This document shows positions 34,268 through 43,906 of a stretch of 64,000 bases of DNA, piece after piece. The translations under genes and the position numbers were made by a program. The notes below the pieces were generated by a model. The model saw nothing but the letters and a program-made list of their open reading frames with translations. It had not been told where the DNA came from and ran no database searches. The DNA is from JAYWDA01 sp043747555 (lineage in GTDB: Bacteria > Bdellovibrionota > Bdellovibrionia > Bdellovibrionales > Bdellovibrionaceae). Each line of letters opens with the position of its first letter. Position 1 is the stretch's first letter. Location: contig JAYTOY010000020.1 in assembly GCA_043747555.1 (NCBI GenBank), forward strand, positions 124,001 to 188,000. Direction: 5' to 3'.

Positions 34268-35950
34268 ATGTTAGAAGTCTTATTGCTAAGTCTTTTTTTT
34301 GCACTAGGGATGAGCGGGTGGGGACATCTAGTCTATAAGTTTTTATTTGCAGAAAGGCCTGCCTTTCCAACCAGCATTTTTCTAGGCCTGATTTTTTCTT
34401 CACAGATCGCTCTCACACTTCACTTTTTTACGCCTTTGGCCCCAGTTCTGACAAGCGCTCTGGTCTTGATAGGTTTTTTATTTTTTATTTGGCAGAACTT
34501 AGAAAAGCCAAAGATCACTTTTTCAGTTTCGTTTTACATCGTCGCTGCAGTTTCGTTTATTCTGATGGCAGGATACGGTTTAGATAACAATCTGTACTCT
34601 GATGTGGTCGCTTATCATTTTCCCACCCTAGAATGGATCAAAAACTCCAAAATTGTTTTTGGACTGGCAAATCTTCATGATCGGTTGGGATTTAATTCTA
34701 TCTGGCATATGACTTCAAGCCTATCGAATCCTAATTTACGATGGCAGTCTTCAATGGACTATGCCTCGATTGTTTTTTTATGGGTGTATTTAATAAACGT
34801 CTATTATTTGCCGGAAAAGCTGCGCTTCTTGGGATGGATTTGTCGTGGCGTGGCTTTTTTGATTTGGGGAAAAGCCACTTTTCTGATTAATTTGGGACTT
34901 CCTGCCACGGATCTTCCATCGACGATTTGTTGCCTTCTTTTTTATGAGAAAATATTAACTATCTTTGAAAAGAAAAAGGTGGATCAAAAAGATTTCGCTG
35001 AAATATTCCTTATTTACTTTTTTGCCTTTCAATTGAAACTTTCCCAAATCTTTCTTATCTTCCCTTTTTCAGTTTTAATCTTTTCCTTTCGTGAAAGTGT
35101 ATTTATTTGGGCCAAAGAAAAAAAGGCTAAATTCATTACTCTGGCTTTTTTGATGGTGTTTCCTTGGCTTTTGCGATCTTTCATTTTATCAGGCTGCTGG
35201 CTATTTCCTGCGGGTCAGAGTTGTTTTCCTAAAACGGCCTGGAGCCTTCCCCTGGCAGACGTTGCCCTTGCAAAATTTTACGTTTTATCGTGGGCTCGAG
35301 TCCAAAATCTTAGTCTTGACCCTTTTAACTGGGTCGAATGGTTCCCCGCTTGGGCTGGAATGCAATTTTCAAGGTTCCATATTCAGTTTTTTGTTTTCTC
35401 AATCGTTGGGGCTGCTTTTTTGCTAATTTATAATAAAGTCAGAAATCAAAAACAGAACGCGTCCGCTGGTCTTTTGATGCCAGTGCCAAGCGTCTTTTAC
35501 TTTTCGATTTATTTCGTATTAATTTTGTGGTTTATGCAAGGCCCAGATCCGCGGTTTGCCATGGGAAGTTTTATATTCTTGCAAGCCATTGTTATTTATT
35601 TCATTTGTCATCAATTTAAAAAGCTCCTGCGATACAAGGTTTTTTTGAAAACGTGTTTGGTTTTAATTTTGTGCGTGTACTTGCAGGATATGGTGCGAAT
35701 CTCCAGCAGTGCTTTTTTGAAATCGCCAATATGGTCAGATCGCTTTGTTGAATCAGACCGCTTTACAGTCAACGATAAAACAAGCAAGTATGGTGTGGCT
35801 TACAAGGTGCCGGATTTAAGTAGATATTCTGAAGGCGGTTGTTGGCTGGAAGAAGGGCTTTGCGCTAATCAAGAGCGACCTTTTCTTTCTCAAACCAGAT
35901 TAGGGTCTTATCTGATGTTCAGCACTCAGGAAGACAAAAAAAATGAATAA
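34268..35950 (+). CDS. Polytopic membrane protein, GT-C-like, in a polysaccharide locus
   Basis: 560 residues with roughly 11-13 hydrophobic segments and a luminal loop near 110-140 (YSDVVAYHFPTLEWI, then LHDRLGFNSIWH). The pattern recalls membrane proteins described from Leptospira polysaccharide loci (LIC_10190-like) and the GT-C glycosyltransferases, with an acidic residue in the first periplasmic loop. Likely a lipid-linked sugar transferase or polymerase. It overlaps the next gene by eight bases. Confidence 0.6.
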   Translation: MLEVLLLSLFFALGMSGWGHLVYKFLFAERPAFPTSIFLGLIFSSQIALTLHFFTPLAPVLTSALVLIGFLFFIWQNLEKPKITFSVSFYIVAAVSFILMAGYGLDNNLYSDVVAYHFPTLEWIKNSKIVFGLANLHDRLGFNSIWHMTSSLSNPNLRWQSSMDYASIVFLWVYLINVYYLPEKLRFLGWICRGVAFLIWGKATFLINLGLPATDLPSTICCLLFYEKILTIFEKKKVDQKDFAEIFLIYFFAFQLKLSQIFLIFPFSVLIFSFRESVFIWAKEKKAKFITLAFLMVFPWLLRSFILSGCWLFPAGQSCFPKTAWSLPLADVALAKFYVLSWARVQNLSLDPFNWVEWFPAWAGMQFSRFHIQFFVFSIVGAAFLLIYNKVRNQKQNASAGLLMPVPSVFYFSIYFVLILWFMQGPDPRFAMGSFIFLQAIVIYFICHQFKKLLRYKVFLKTCLVLILCVYLQDMVRISSSAFLKSPIWSDRFVESDRFTVNDKTSKYGVAYKVPDLSRYSEGGCWLEEGLCANQERPFLSQTRLGSYLMFSTQEDKKNE

Positions 35951-36947
35951 CATCTTATTTGTAACAAATGATACAGCCCCTTGGATTGATAGTGACCAGG
36001 CCATTCTTGCTAAAAAGTTTAATGTGCAACGCCGGCATTTAAGCATTTCATATTATCTAAATTTATACTTTTTTATTAAAGATATTTTTGGGACGGATTT
36101 GGTTTATCTGTGGTTCGGTTCTTTTTCTGCGCTTCCGTTATTATGTCTTGCGAAAATATTTGGTAAAAAAATTATTATCGTCAGTGGTGGATTTGATGTT
36201 GCAAGACTCGACGAATTTAACCACGGCGCTTTTGCGAAAGGAAAAAAGGGAAAATTATTACGAAGGCTTATTTTTAAAATGGCGGATCTTGTATTTTGTG
36301 TTTCCGAATCTAATCGCAATGAAGCAATTGCAAATGCAAACATACCACCCCAGAAACTAAAGCTAATCCCCCTTGGCATTGAACCATTATTGCCTTTAAA
36401 TCAGATGCGGCGCTGGGTAGAAAGAAAAAACCAAGTGGTTTCAATTTCGTCTGTCAGTAGAAAATATTTTAAGATCAAAGGTTTAGATCAAATCATCAAG
36501 GTTGCAAATACGCTGCCCGATGTTTCATTTATTCATATTGGACTCATCGACCCTAGTTTATTTTCAGAAATTCAAAAGATGATTCCTAAAAATTTAACTT
36601 TAAAAGGGTTTCTTCCCTTTAAATCTAACGATTTTTTGGCTGTGCTAGGCGAGAGTAAGATAGTACTTCAGCTTTCTGCTTATGAAAGTTTTTGTTCAGC
36701 CGTTGTAGAAGGTGGATTATGCGGATGTTTTCCTATTACTTCAGACCGCTTTGCCTTGCCGGAATTGACCAAAATTTACGGAGACTCGGTTCCCTATGGG
36801 GATGTGCCTGCAGCATCCTCGTGCATTTCAAAATCTATTCAATCTGATCAAGATTCTGGACAAATCGCTGAAGCCTTTTTTAACCGGTTCGGTTTTCAGT
36901 ATCGGCAATCAAAAATATTAGAGATTGTTCATAGTCTTCTTCAATAA
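35943..36947 (+). CDS. Family 4-type glycosyltransferase (GT-B fold)
   Basis: 334 residues. A Rossmann-like N-terminal half ends in DLVFCVSESNRNEAI; the C-terminal half has LIPLGIEP, an ISSVSRKYFKIKGLDQII strand and YESFCSAVVEGGLCGCFPI, the acceptor/donor motif E-x7-E of GT4 enzymes. Nearby 159-base gap downstream has no evident terminator. Confidence 0.8.
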   Translation: MNNILFVTNDTAPWIDSDQAILAKKFNVQRRHLSISYYLNLYFFIKDIFGTDLVYLWFGSFSALPLLCLAKIFGKKIIIVSGGFDVARLDEFNHGAFAKGKKGKLLRRLIFKMADLVFCVSESNRNEAIANANIPPQKLKLIPLGIEPLLPLNQMRRWVERKNQVVSISSVSRKYFKIKGLDQIIKVANTLPDVSFIHIGLIDPSLFSEIQKMIPKNLTLKGFLPFKSNDFLAVLGESKIVLQLSAYESFCSAVVEGGLCGCFPITSDRFALPELTKIYGDSVPYGDVPAASSCISKSIQSDQDSGQIAEAFFNRFGFQYRQSKILEIVHSLLQ

Positions 36948-37106
36948 AACTTGTCTGCTTATTAAGACCTATGACTCGCCTTAAAGTTCTTTGTCTTTGG
37001 TAGATTAATACCTCCCCGAAGAAATCTCTTCAATTGCCAAGGCCTATTTCTCATAATAAGGTTCCATTGGGTCTAGGCAGGCTTAGCCGGCAAAGTTGGA
37101 GGAAGA

Positions 37107-38114
37107 TTGGCACCTAAAATAAAGAATATTCTTAGAAAGATTATTGTAATTTCGGCGCCCTTCATCGATCTCTTAACATTTATTCCCACGGCGCTTGCTT
37201 GTTATTGGATGAAATTGATTCGGAATGTTGGCGTTTCTAGGTTGGCTTTAGCGCGCAAAGTTTTTTCATTCACTGGAATTTATCCTATTCGTGATCATTA
37301 TTATGAACCTTTATTTAAAACCTCGAGATTGCGGCATTCCCTACAGCAAGATCGTTTCTTGCCCGGAATCAATTGGTGTCTTCAAGATCAAAAAGATCTT
37401 TGCCAAAAGTTCCAATTCAATCATGAAATTTTGAAAATCGAAAAAAACCCGCTGAGTACAACTCAATACTCTTTTGAAAACGACACTTTTAAAGCTGGTG
37501 ACTCAGAATTTCTCTATAATATGATTCGCCATTTGAAGCCCTCAAGAATTATTGAAGTTGGAAGTGGAAACTCAACTTTGATGGCCATTGAAGCAATTCG
37601 GCAGAACAAAATTGAAAATGAAAAATACACTTGCGAGCATATTTGCATTGAACCCTTCGAGCGACCTTGGTTATCAAAATTAGATATCAAACTCGTCCGG
37701 GAATTAGTTGAAAACGTAGATAAAAATATCTTTAAAACCCTTCAGCAGAACGACATTTTATTCATCGATTCTTCTCACATGATTCGTCCGCAAGGTGATG
37801 TTTTGTGCGAGTACCTTGAAATCTTACCTGTTCTAAATGCTGGGGTTTACGTTCACGTCCACGATATTTTTTCTCCGAAAGATTATTTGAACGAGTGGCT
37901 CGAGACCGAGATGAAACTTTGGAACGAACAATATTTGCTAGAAGCTTTTTTATCCCATAATCATGATTTTAAAATTATTGGGGCCTTAAATTTTCTAAAA
38001 TACCACGGACAGCAGGCACTTTCGTCTTGTTGTCCCGTATTTGCAAAAAATCCTGAAAGCTATGAACCCGGTTCTTTTTGGATTCAAAAAACTAAAAGTT
38101 TCTTAAAAAACTAA
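37107..38114 (+). CDS. Class I SAM-dependent methyltransferase
   Basis: 335 residues. TTG start at 37107 with GGAGGAAG upstream. An N-terminal hydrophobic stretch (about 10-35) may dock it to the membrane. The SAM site is IIEVGSGNSTLMAIEAI, and FIDSSHMIRPQGDV..VYVHVHDIFSP matches the Methyltransf_24 group found in capsule and O-antigen loci. Probably O-methylates a sugar. It ends two bases from the convergent gene. Confidence 0.75.
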   Translation: MAPKIKNILRKIIVISAPFIDLLTFIPTALACYWMKLIRNVGVSRLALARKVFSFTGIYPIRDHYYEPLFKTSRLRHSLQQDRFLPGINWCLQDQKDLCQKFQFNHEILKIEKNPLSTTQYSFENDTFKAGDSEFLYNMIRHLKPSRIIEVGSGNSTLMAIEAIRQNKIENEKYTCEHICIEPFERPWLSKLDIKLVRELVENVDKNIFKTLQQNDILFIDSSHMIRPQGDVLCEYLEILPVLNAGVYVHVHDIFSPKDYLNEWLETEMKLWNEQYLLEAFLSHNHDFKIIGALNFLKYHGQQALSSCCPVFAKNPESYEPGSFWIQKTKSFLKN

Positions 38115-38116
38115 TT

Positions 38117-38908
38117 TTAGTAAAATTCAGTCTCGTTAAAAAAGCCAGTGCCTGGCGATTTGCGGGTGTAACGCTCGGGAATTTGGTCGTAAGCTGCTTC
38201 AATGTCAATCAGCCAATTGAATCTGATTAAATGCCAAAGTGCTGCCACGCCGTCTTTCCAATTTATTTTTTTCCCCTGCAGCTTTGATCTTGGAAAATAC
38301 CGAATTGGAATTTCCCGCAAACGTGCGTGGGTTTTTGCAACATAGGCCGTTATTTCCACTTCGATTCCGAAACGTTGCGATTGAAGCCGCATCGATTTTA
38401 ACAAATCAGCATTAAATATTTTATAGCAAGTTTCCATATCCGTTAAGTAAAGCCCCGACATCAGATTGCTTAGCAGGGTCAAAAAGCGGTTGATTAAATA
38501 ATGGTAAGTTCTTCGGACTTGGGTGCTGTCTTTTTTAAATCGACTGCCGAAAACAACGTCAGCTTCGCCATTGATCAAGGGAAGCAAAAGTTTTGGAACA
38601 TCATAGGGCGTATATTCAAAATCAGCGTCCTGAATCATAATAAGGCCACCAGTGGATTCTTTAATTCCACGAATAACGGCCGCGCCTTTGCCTTGATTTT
38701 TGTCCTGTAAGATCAGTTTAAATCCAAAATTCTTGTGAGCTTCAATAAGAATTTCCCGCGACCCATCATTTGAAAAATCATCTACAAAAACCCATTCTCG
38801 CTTAATAGGACAAGGGGATTTCATTAGGATATCAATGACCTCTCGCAATTGGCGAGCTTCGTTGTAGACGGGAACAACGACACTCAGTGTTTTTGCAGTA
38901 GTTTCCAT
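38117..38908 (-). CDS. Family 2 glycosyltransferase, dolichol-phosphate-mannose-synthase-like
   Basis: 263 residues starting at METTAKTLSVVVPVYNE. VVPVYNE, WVFVDDFSNDGS, NQGKGAAVIRG, MIQDADFEY and the DMETCYKIFN motif are those of DPM1-like enzymes that load a sugar onto a polyprenyl phosphate. The upstream extension to 38968 in the same frame shows no conservation, so the ATG at 38908 is used. Confidence 0.85.
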   Translation of the reverse strand: METTAKTLSVVVPVYNEARQLREVIDILMKSPCPIKREWVFVDDFSNDGSREILIEAHKNFGFKLILQDKNQGKGAAVIRGIKESTGGLIMIQDADFEYTPYDVPKLLLPLINGEADVVFGSRFKKDSTQVRRTYHYLINRFLTLLSNLMSGLYLTDMETCYKIFNADLLKSMRLQSQRFGIEVEITAYVAKTHARLREIPIRYFPRSKLQGKKINWKDGVAALWHLIRFNWLIDIEAAYDQIPERYTRKSPGTGFFNETEFY

Positions 38909-38983
38909 AGTTCTGAATATATCTATATGGGGACGAGTTGCATGGCTTTTTGCGTTACAAACTATCAAAATGAAAGGAAAGAT

Positions 38984-39793
38984 TTAACTTTTAAGTTTAA
39001 AAAGAAAGCCCTTATGTGCGGCGGGGATGTCGGACTGACCTTCGCAATCGAACGAGGCGACTTCTTCGTAGCCATATTTTTGCAGTAGGTTTGTTAATTT
39101 AGTTTTACTAAGAAACCAGCAGGGGTAGCTAGCGCGGTAAATACTTGGGGGCACGGTTTGAATTGTTATGCGATCTTTATCATTGTAACTGAAATAGGTG
39201 CGATCAATAAAAACACTTCGTGGTCTTCGACGCTTTAAAACATCATCTAAAAAAGCCCAAGGCAGGGGTAGGTAAGGTAGAACGCTTAAAAGCGTCAGGA
39301 GCTCATTTTTAACAAGTGGGATTTCATCAATTTTCCAATAAAAATTCAGTTGTTCTGAAGAAAAAAGATCTTTTCCTTTCTCAACATAATGGGCCTGTTC
39401 AACAATATTCCATTTAATTTCGGGTTTCTCTTTAAACAATTTTAAATGTTGGTAATACGTGCTGCCCAGCGAGCCTCCGAAATCAATAATACTCAATGAA
39501 GGAAAGCCCTCTTGTGCCGATTCAAGGGCCATTACAAAAGGGAGATAAAATTTTTCCTCGTAAAAAATTACTGAATCTCTCTCGTAGGCAGCTCGCCCTT
39601 CTTTTACAGTTAAAGCGGCAGCAACCACTTTCTCGAGAATCTCATTTTTACCGTAGCCAGTGCATTGGCTCTCCGCCGCTTCCCAAGAGGGGTATTTGCC
39701 TCGCCAGATCGGAGTCACAAAGAGGGCCCTATAAATTTTAATAGCGAACTTGGGAAGAAATGGTTTTACCGTGGTGAGTATCGATCTAACCAT
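38984..39793 (-). CDS. TIGR04325 (LIC12133) family putative methyltransferase
   Basis: 269 residues. WRGKYPSWEAAESQCTGY near residue 30 is the hallmark opening of this family, followed by the SAM-binding strand IIDFGGSLGSTYYQHL and a FIDRTYFS block. Members are found in O-antigen and capsule clusters. Its first 28 bases overlap the end of the upstream glycosyltransferase. Confidence 0.8.
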   Translation of the reverse strand: MVRSILTTVKPFLPKFAIKIYRALFVTPIWRGKYPSWEAAESQCTGYGKNEILEKVVAAALTVKEGRAAYERDSVIFYEEKFYLPFVMALESAQEGFPSLSIIDFGGSLGSTYYQHLKLFKEKPEIKWNIVEQAHYVEKGKDLFSSEQLNFYWKIDEIPLVKNELLTLLSVLPYLPLPWAFLDDVLKRRRPRSVFIDRTYFSYNDKDRITIQTVPPSIYRASYPCWFLSKTKLTNLLQKYGYEEVASFDCEGQSDIPAAHKGFLFKLKS

Positions 39794-40701
39794 CTTTTTA
39801 CCTTTCTAGCCACGCGATTCAAAATTCCTGGCTGCTGTAAGCGGAAAAAATCTATAAATGCTTTTCGAGCCTCTTGGTTTTCTACAATTGGAATTGAACT
39901 TTCAGGCATAGGTGACTTAATTGTGTCTGCAAAGTAAATGTTGCTTTCTTCGCAGTGGGTTCCAGATCCATCCAAACCAATGTTATTTACGAGTGATCGG
40001 CCTGGATAAAGGGTAAGCTTGTCGGCTAAAAAAGCCGAGGCATACCATCTTATAGCCCAGCTATTATTACGCCCAGCGATCTGATCTTGAAGCATTTTCA
40101 CGTAAGGATAACTCCCATCAAAATCAAAAGTCCGAAGAAGTTTTTTAGCTTTAAGTTGTTGTAAGAGCTTTTGACCATCGGCTTCAAAAAGATCCCAACC
40201 ACGACGCCAAGTGGCCCAGCCCCAGCAGTCAGCGCCCTTAAGAAAAAAAACTTCGGGTAAAGATTGTCGAGTTGGATAAGAGTAAGCGTGGATGGAAATG
40301 ACTCGATCCTCGTTTTCATAACGAGTTAGATTCTCATTCATATATTGTAAGAAATAAGGCGAGGTCACTAAATCGTCTTCAACAACAATGACTCGACCGT
40401 GATTCTGAATTACTTCGGTGACTCCTAATATAATCGACTTTGCTAAACCTAAATTTTCATTTTGAAATCGCAAATGGATATCGGCAAATCCTTCCAGTGA
40501 AGTTAAGTATTTGCGGACTTGGTCGGTCAGAGTTTTTTCACCTATGTTTCGGGGGCCGTCACAGAAAACGTAGAGGACGGACCGTTTACTTTCTAAATTT
40601 TTAAGAAGGCTTTCAATGGTTTTCAGGGTGTGCTCTGGCCGATTAAAGGCAAAAAGACAAATTGGGGCTAAGCTAGGTAGTTGGGCATTGGAATTGGCCA
40701 T
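39766..40701 (-). CDS. GT-A glycosyltransferase, GNT-I-like
   Basis: 311 residues. PICLFAFNRPEHTLKTI opens a GT-A fold; FCDGPRN, NLGLAKSII, VVEDDLVTSPYFL (EDD metal motif) and ADCWGWATWRRGWD are conserved in bacterial glycosyltransferases related to the GNT-I group. Cytosolic, probably adds a sugar to the growing lipid-linked repeat. Confidence 0.8.
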   Translation of the reverse strand: MANSNAQLPSLAPICLFAFNRPEHTLKTIESLLKNLESKRSVLYVFCDGPRNIGEKTLTDQVRKYLTSLEGFADIHLRFQNENLGLAKSIILGVTEVIQNHGRVIVVEDDLVTSPYFLQYMNENLTRYENEDRVISIHAYSYPTRQSLPEVFFLKGADCWGWATWRRGWDLFEADGQKLLQQLKAKKLLRTFDFDGSYPYVKMLQDQIAGRNNSWAIRWYASAFLADKLTLYPGRSLVNNIGLDGSGTHCEESNIYFADTIKSPMPESSIPIVENQEARKAFIDFFRLQQPGILNRVARKVKRWLDRYSPR

Positions 40702-40809
40702 TTATAAGTCGCACCATGGTTTAAAACGGAGCAATTTGAAACTGCTTTTCAAGCTGTCTTCCTTGCCACTATTTGACATAACTTTTAAAGATTTTTATTG
40801 TTGCGCACA

Positions 40810-41562
40810 TTAGCTAATACTTTTAGAGCTTTTAATATGACTCAAATTCGACCAATTCTCGTCAAATGGCAACGTACTATCTGAGGCGAAAAAATATAAA
40901 TTATGCCGTTCAGGATAAATTGTTTCAAAAACTTTTACGTTATTAAAATGTGGCGTAAAAAATCTTACTAAGTCTTCTTTGGATTTAAACTCGTATTCAT
41001 GCTGATGCAAATGCTTTGTGCCATCATCTCTTTCTACCAAAGTATATCCGCTAAGGATGCCCGTTGAAATTAATCGGGACTTTATCGTTCTCATAATTTT
41101 TGCAATTTCTTCTTCCGTGAAATGTTCGATGGCTGCATCCCAAACAATATTGTCAAATTGTCCGTCTGGAATTTGATTTCTGATATCGCCTTGGATAAAT
41201 TCTATATTTTCATGTGTATTATACTTACGCGCATGACAAATTGCTGTTGAGTCAAAATCCAAAGCTTTTATTGTCTTGGCCCGGTGACTGTAGAAGTTGC
41301 GAGTGTTAAAACCATCACCACAACAAAGTTCTAAAACCTTTGCTTGGGGCTGAATGCATAAAAGACCAAAAGTTCCTCGTTCTAACCAGAAAGGTTGGCG
41401 TTTACGTTGCCATGAGAAATAGAGATCTAAATAGTGATCATACCACTCAGGAGTTGTTGAACCTTGCCATTCGAGTTTATGTTGTAAGCCATGTGATAAA
41501 TAGACCAATTTACGCAATACAAAGTTCACAGATTTAATTATTTTTATTGAAATATTTCTCAT
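40810..41562 (-). CDS. Class I SAM-dependent methyltransferase
   Basis: 250 residues with motif I VLELCCGDGFNTRNF, an acidic loop IKALDFDSTAI and DNIVWDAAIEHFTEEE as motif II/III, all typical of ubiE/COQ5-like SAM methyltransferases. Target unknown; its context suggests sugar methylation. No ribosome site precedes the ATG, and a good promoter lies right upstream, so its message may be nearly leaderless. Confidence 0.8.
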   Translation of the reverse strand: MRNISIKIIKSVNFVLRKLVYLSHGLQHKLEWQGSTTPEWYDHYLDLYFSWQRKRQPFWLERGTFGLLCIQPQAKVLELCCGDGFNTRNFYSHRAKTIKALDFDSTAICHARKYNTHENIEFIQGDIRNQIPDGQFDNIVWDAAIEHFTEEEIAKIMRTIKSRLISTGILSGYTLVERDDGTKHLHQHEYEFKSKEDLVRFFTPHFNNVKVFETIYPERHNLYFFASDSTLPFDENWSNLSHIKSSKSIS

Positions 41563-41574
41563 TTTTAAGTGTAT

Positions 41575-41603
41575 ATTATGAATTAATTAAAATTAGAAGT
41601 AAA
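41575..41603 (-). promoter_or_regulatory. Candidate promoter for the methyltransferase gene
   Basis: Read on the minus strand: TTTACT (41603-41598), 17 bases, CATAAT (41580-41575). The expected start point is about 6 bases before the ATG at 41562. The rest of the 271-base gap to 41833 is AT-rich next to this promoter and shows only a small CTTAG/CTAAG hairpin at 41716-41731. Confidence 0.4.
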
Positions 41604-41833
41604 AATTGGCCTTCGCTTAAAGGGTTTCAGTCAAATCTGCTCTATTATTGCTTCAATTAAAAATTTGTATTTGCTATTAATTTATCGGGCGGTGCGGCTT
41701 AAGAGAACAATTAGGCTTAGTGGGGCCTAAGAAGTGCGTTTCGCGATCCCATTCTAATTGGGCTGGGCATACTATCTAAATATTTTAGGAGAAAAGGCTA
41801 AACCTGTTTTAAGACGTGGCCGGGCCTAAATGA

Positions 41834-42952
41834 TTAAACAGCATCGGAAAATTCGCCCATGATCAAGCGTAGAGTCTGGATCACCTGTTCTTGTTCGGCA
41901 TCCGTCAAAGATGGAAACATTGGTAAAGAAAATATTTCGAGGGCCGCTTTCTCGGCGTGGGGAAAGTCGCCTTTTTTATAACCCAGGTGTTCAAAGGCGG
42001 GCATCACGTGGATGGGCCAAGGGTAGCTGATATTCACAAGGATATCGGCTGCTTTTAGCTTTTCAATAATATGATCTCTTTTTTGATGTCGGCAAACGTA
42101 AAGATAATAAGCATGGTCATTTTCAGGAAGTGTTTGCGGTAAACCCAAGCCAATTCCCGCAAGCTCTTTATCATAACGAGCTGCTATTTTTTTCCGGCGT
42201 TCAATGTAGCCCGGTAGATGCTTCATTTTTCTTAATAAAATTTCTGCATGCAATTCATCTAAGCGGGAATTATAACCATGCTCTATTGAAAAATATGATT
42301 TCTCCATGCCATAAAAGCGGAGACGTCGAAGTTTTTCAGCCAATGCTAAGTCATCCGTGATAACCATGCCGCCATCCCCATACCCACCAAGAATTTTAGT
42401 TGGATAAAAAGAAAAAACAGATAAATCCCCAAAGGATCCTGCGACCTGACCGTTTTGTTTAGCCCCATGGCTTTGAGCACAGTCTTCTAGAATCCAAAGA
42501 TCATGTTTACGCGCTAAATCGATAAGTGGCTTCATCGGGACGCACTGGCCGTAAAGATGAACTGGCAAAAGGCACCGAGTTTTAGGCCCGATAAGCTTTT
42601 CAATTTGAGTTGTGTCCATTAGATATGTCTTAGGATCAATATCTACAAAACGAGTCGTTGCTCCTGTTGCCGTGATCGCGCTGATTGTGGGTACTGCGGT
42701 GTTAGGAACGGAAATCACTTCGTCCCCTGGACCAATTCCCATTGCCTTAAGAGCCAAAAATAATCCATCGGTGGCATTGTTGATGCCTACGCCATATTGA
42801 ACCCCGCAGAATTTCGCAAACTCTGTTTCAAAAGCACTGACGCTTGGTCCAAGAATTAACTTTCCCGAGCGCAAAACTTTTTCGATGGCAGAAAAAATTT
42901 CTTCTTTTTCGGCTTCGAACTCTTTCAGATAGCCCCAAACAGGAATTGTCAT
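41834..42952 (-). CDS. DegT/DnrJ/EryC1-type sugar aminotransferase
   Basis: 372-residue PLP enzyme. GINNATDGLFLAL binds the cofactor phosphate, ILEDCAQSHGA contains the ring-stacking Asp/Gln and K186 in FYPTKILGGYGDGG is the Schiff-base lysine. It resembles transaminases of dTDP-keto-deoxysugars (FdtB, SpnR, EvaB types). As the last gene of the rmlA-dehydratase-reductase operon it most likely aminates a 2,6-dideoxy-keto sugar at C4 or C3. The start overlaps the reductase stop by four bases. Confidence 0.88.
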   Translation of the reverse strand: MTIPVWGYLKEFEAEKEEIFSAIEKVLRSGKLILGPSVSAFETEFAKFCGVQYGVGINNATDGLFLALKAMGIGPGDEVISVPNTAVPTISAITATGATTRFVDIDPKTYLMDTTQIEKLIGPKTRCLLPVHLYGQCVPMKPLIDLARKHDLWILEDCAQSHGAKQNGQVAGSFGDLSVFSFYPTKILGGYGDGGMVITDDLALAEKLRRLRFYGMEKSYFSIEHGYNSRLDELHAEILLRKMKHLPGYIERRKKIAARYDKELAGIGLGLPQTLPENDHAYYLYVCRHQKRDHIIEKLKAADILVNISYPWPIHVMPAFEHLGYKKGDFPHAEKAALEIFSLPMFPSLTDAEQEQVIQTLRLIMGEFSDAV

Positions 42953-43905
42953 TGGTACTCCTTTTTTGCATTTTGCACCATTCGGTCCAGAAGACGAGCG
43001 TCTTTTAGCAAATTCGATTTAAATTGCACGGTTTGTGCTGGACCAGCCCGAGTCACAGCTTTCAGGAATTCGCAGAAGCTATCTGCGGACGGAACAAGAA
43101 TTTGTCCCTCTTGGTTATTTGAACGAAAGAAAATATTTTGGGATTGATCAGCTCCGATCGTGAAAACGCGGTCGGCCCATGCGCAAAGATTTGGGCCTAG
43201 CAGTCGAAGATGGTTGGTATACTCGGTATCAAATCCGAATTGTCCAAGTAGTGATTGGCCCTTCGAGTAACTTAGTAACATGCTAAAAGAGATATCAACT
43301 TGGCCACGTTTTGAAGTTATACGACATTGGACATCGGTGGGTTCTTCAGCGAAAAAAATTCGACTTAAAGAAACTGCATACGGTCCCAAATCCATAAGCG
43401 CGCCACCACCCTGGTCTTTTCGATATCGAAAGTTACCCGCCTCAAACGGGGGAACTGAAAATTGAGTTGTCAAACGAGAACAAGAGCTATTTTTTTCTGA
43501 AAAAAGGTCAACTATTTTCTGAATCTGAGGATGGTAGGTATAAACTGTTGCTTCAGCTAAAATTTTACTTTTCTTGTCTGCTAAATTGATTAAATCTTCG
43601 GCCGTTGCATAATTTAGGCAGGCGGGTTTATCAACTATAACATGGCGACCTGAGTCTAATGCCTTCCGGATCCATTCGGAGTGAGCCTGGTTCGTAGTGG
43701 ATATGTAAACCCATTCCGCAGTCGTTTTCTCTAGAGCCTCAGAGTAATCAGAAAAAATTCTTCCTTGCCGATCTGCTGGTAGTGCAAAGGCCGCTTCTGG
43801 TCGGAGTGTAGCCAAGTCAATTTTTTCAACCTCTTCCATCGCAAGTAAAGCCGGGACAACCCGCCGACGAACAATACTTGAATTCCCAAGAACAAGGATT
43901 TTCAT
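42949..43905 (-). CDS. Gfo/Idh/MocA-type NDP-sugar oxidoreductase
   Basis: 318 residues with N-terminal nucleotide fold (ILVLGNSSIVRRRVVPAL), VYISTTNQAHSEWI and the HVIVDKPACLN catalytic Lys motif. The family includes 3-ketoreductases (OleW/SpnN type) that follow NDP-hexose 2,3-dehydratases, which is exactly the neighbour here; that role is inferred from context. Confidence 0.82.
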   Translation of the reverse strand: MKILVLGNSSIVRRRVVPALLAMEEVEKIDLATLRPEAAFALPADRQGRIFSDYSEALEKTTAEWVYISTTNQAHSEWIRKALDSGRHVIVDKPACLNYATAEDLINLADKKSKILAEATVYTYHPQIQKIVDLFSEKNSSCSRLTTQFSVPPFEAGNFRYRKDQGGGALMDLGPYAVSLSRIFFAEEPTDVQCRITSKRGQVDISFSMLLSYSKGQSLLGQFGFDTEYTNHLRLLGPNLCAWADRVFTIGADQSQNIFFRSNNQEGQILVPSADSFCEFLKAVTRAGPAQTVQFKSNLLKDARLLDRMVQNAKKEYQ

Positions 43906-43906
43906 A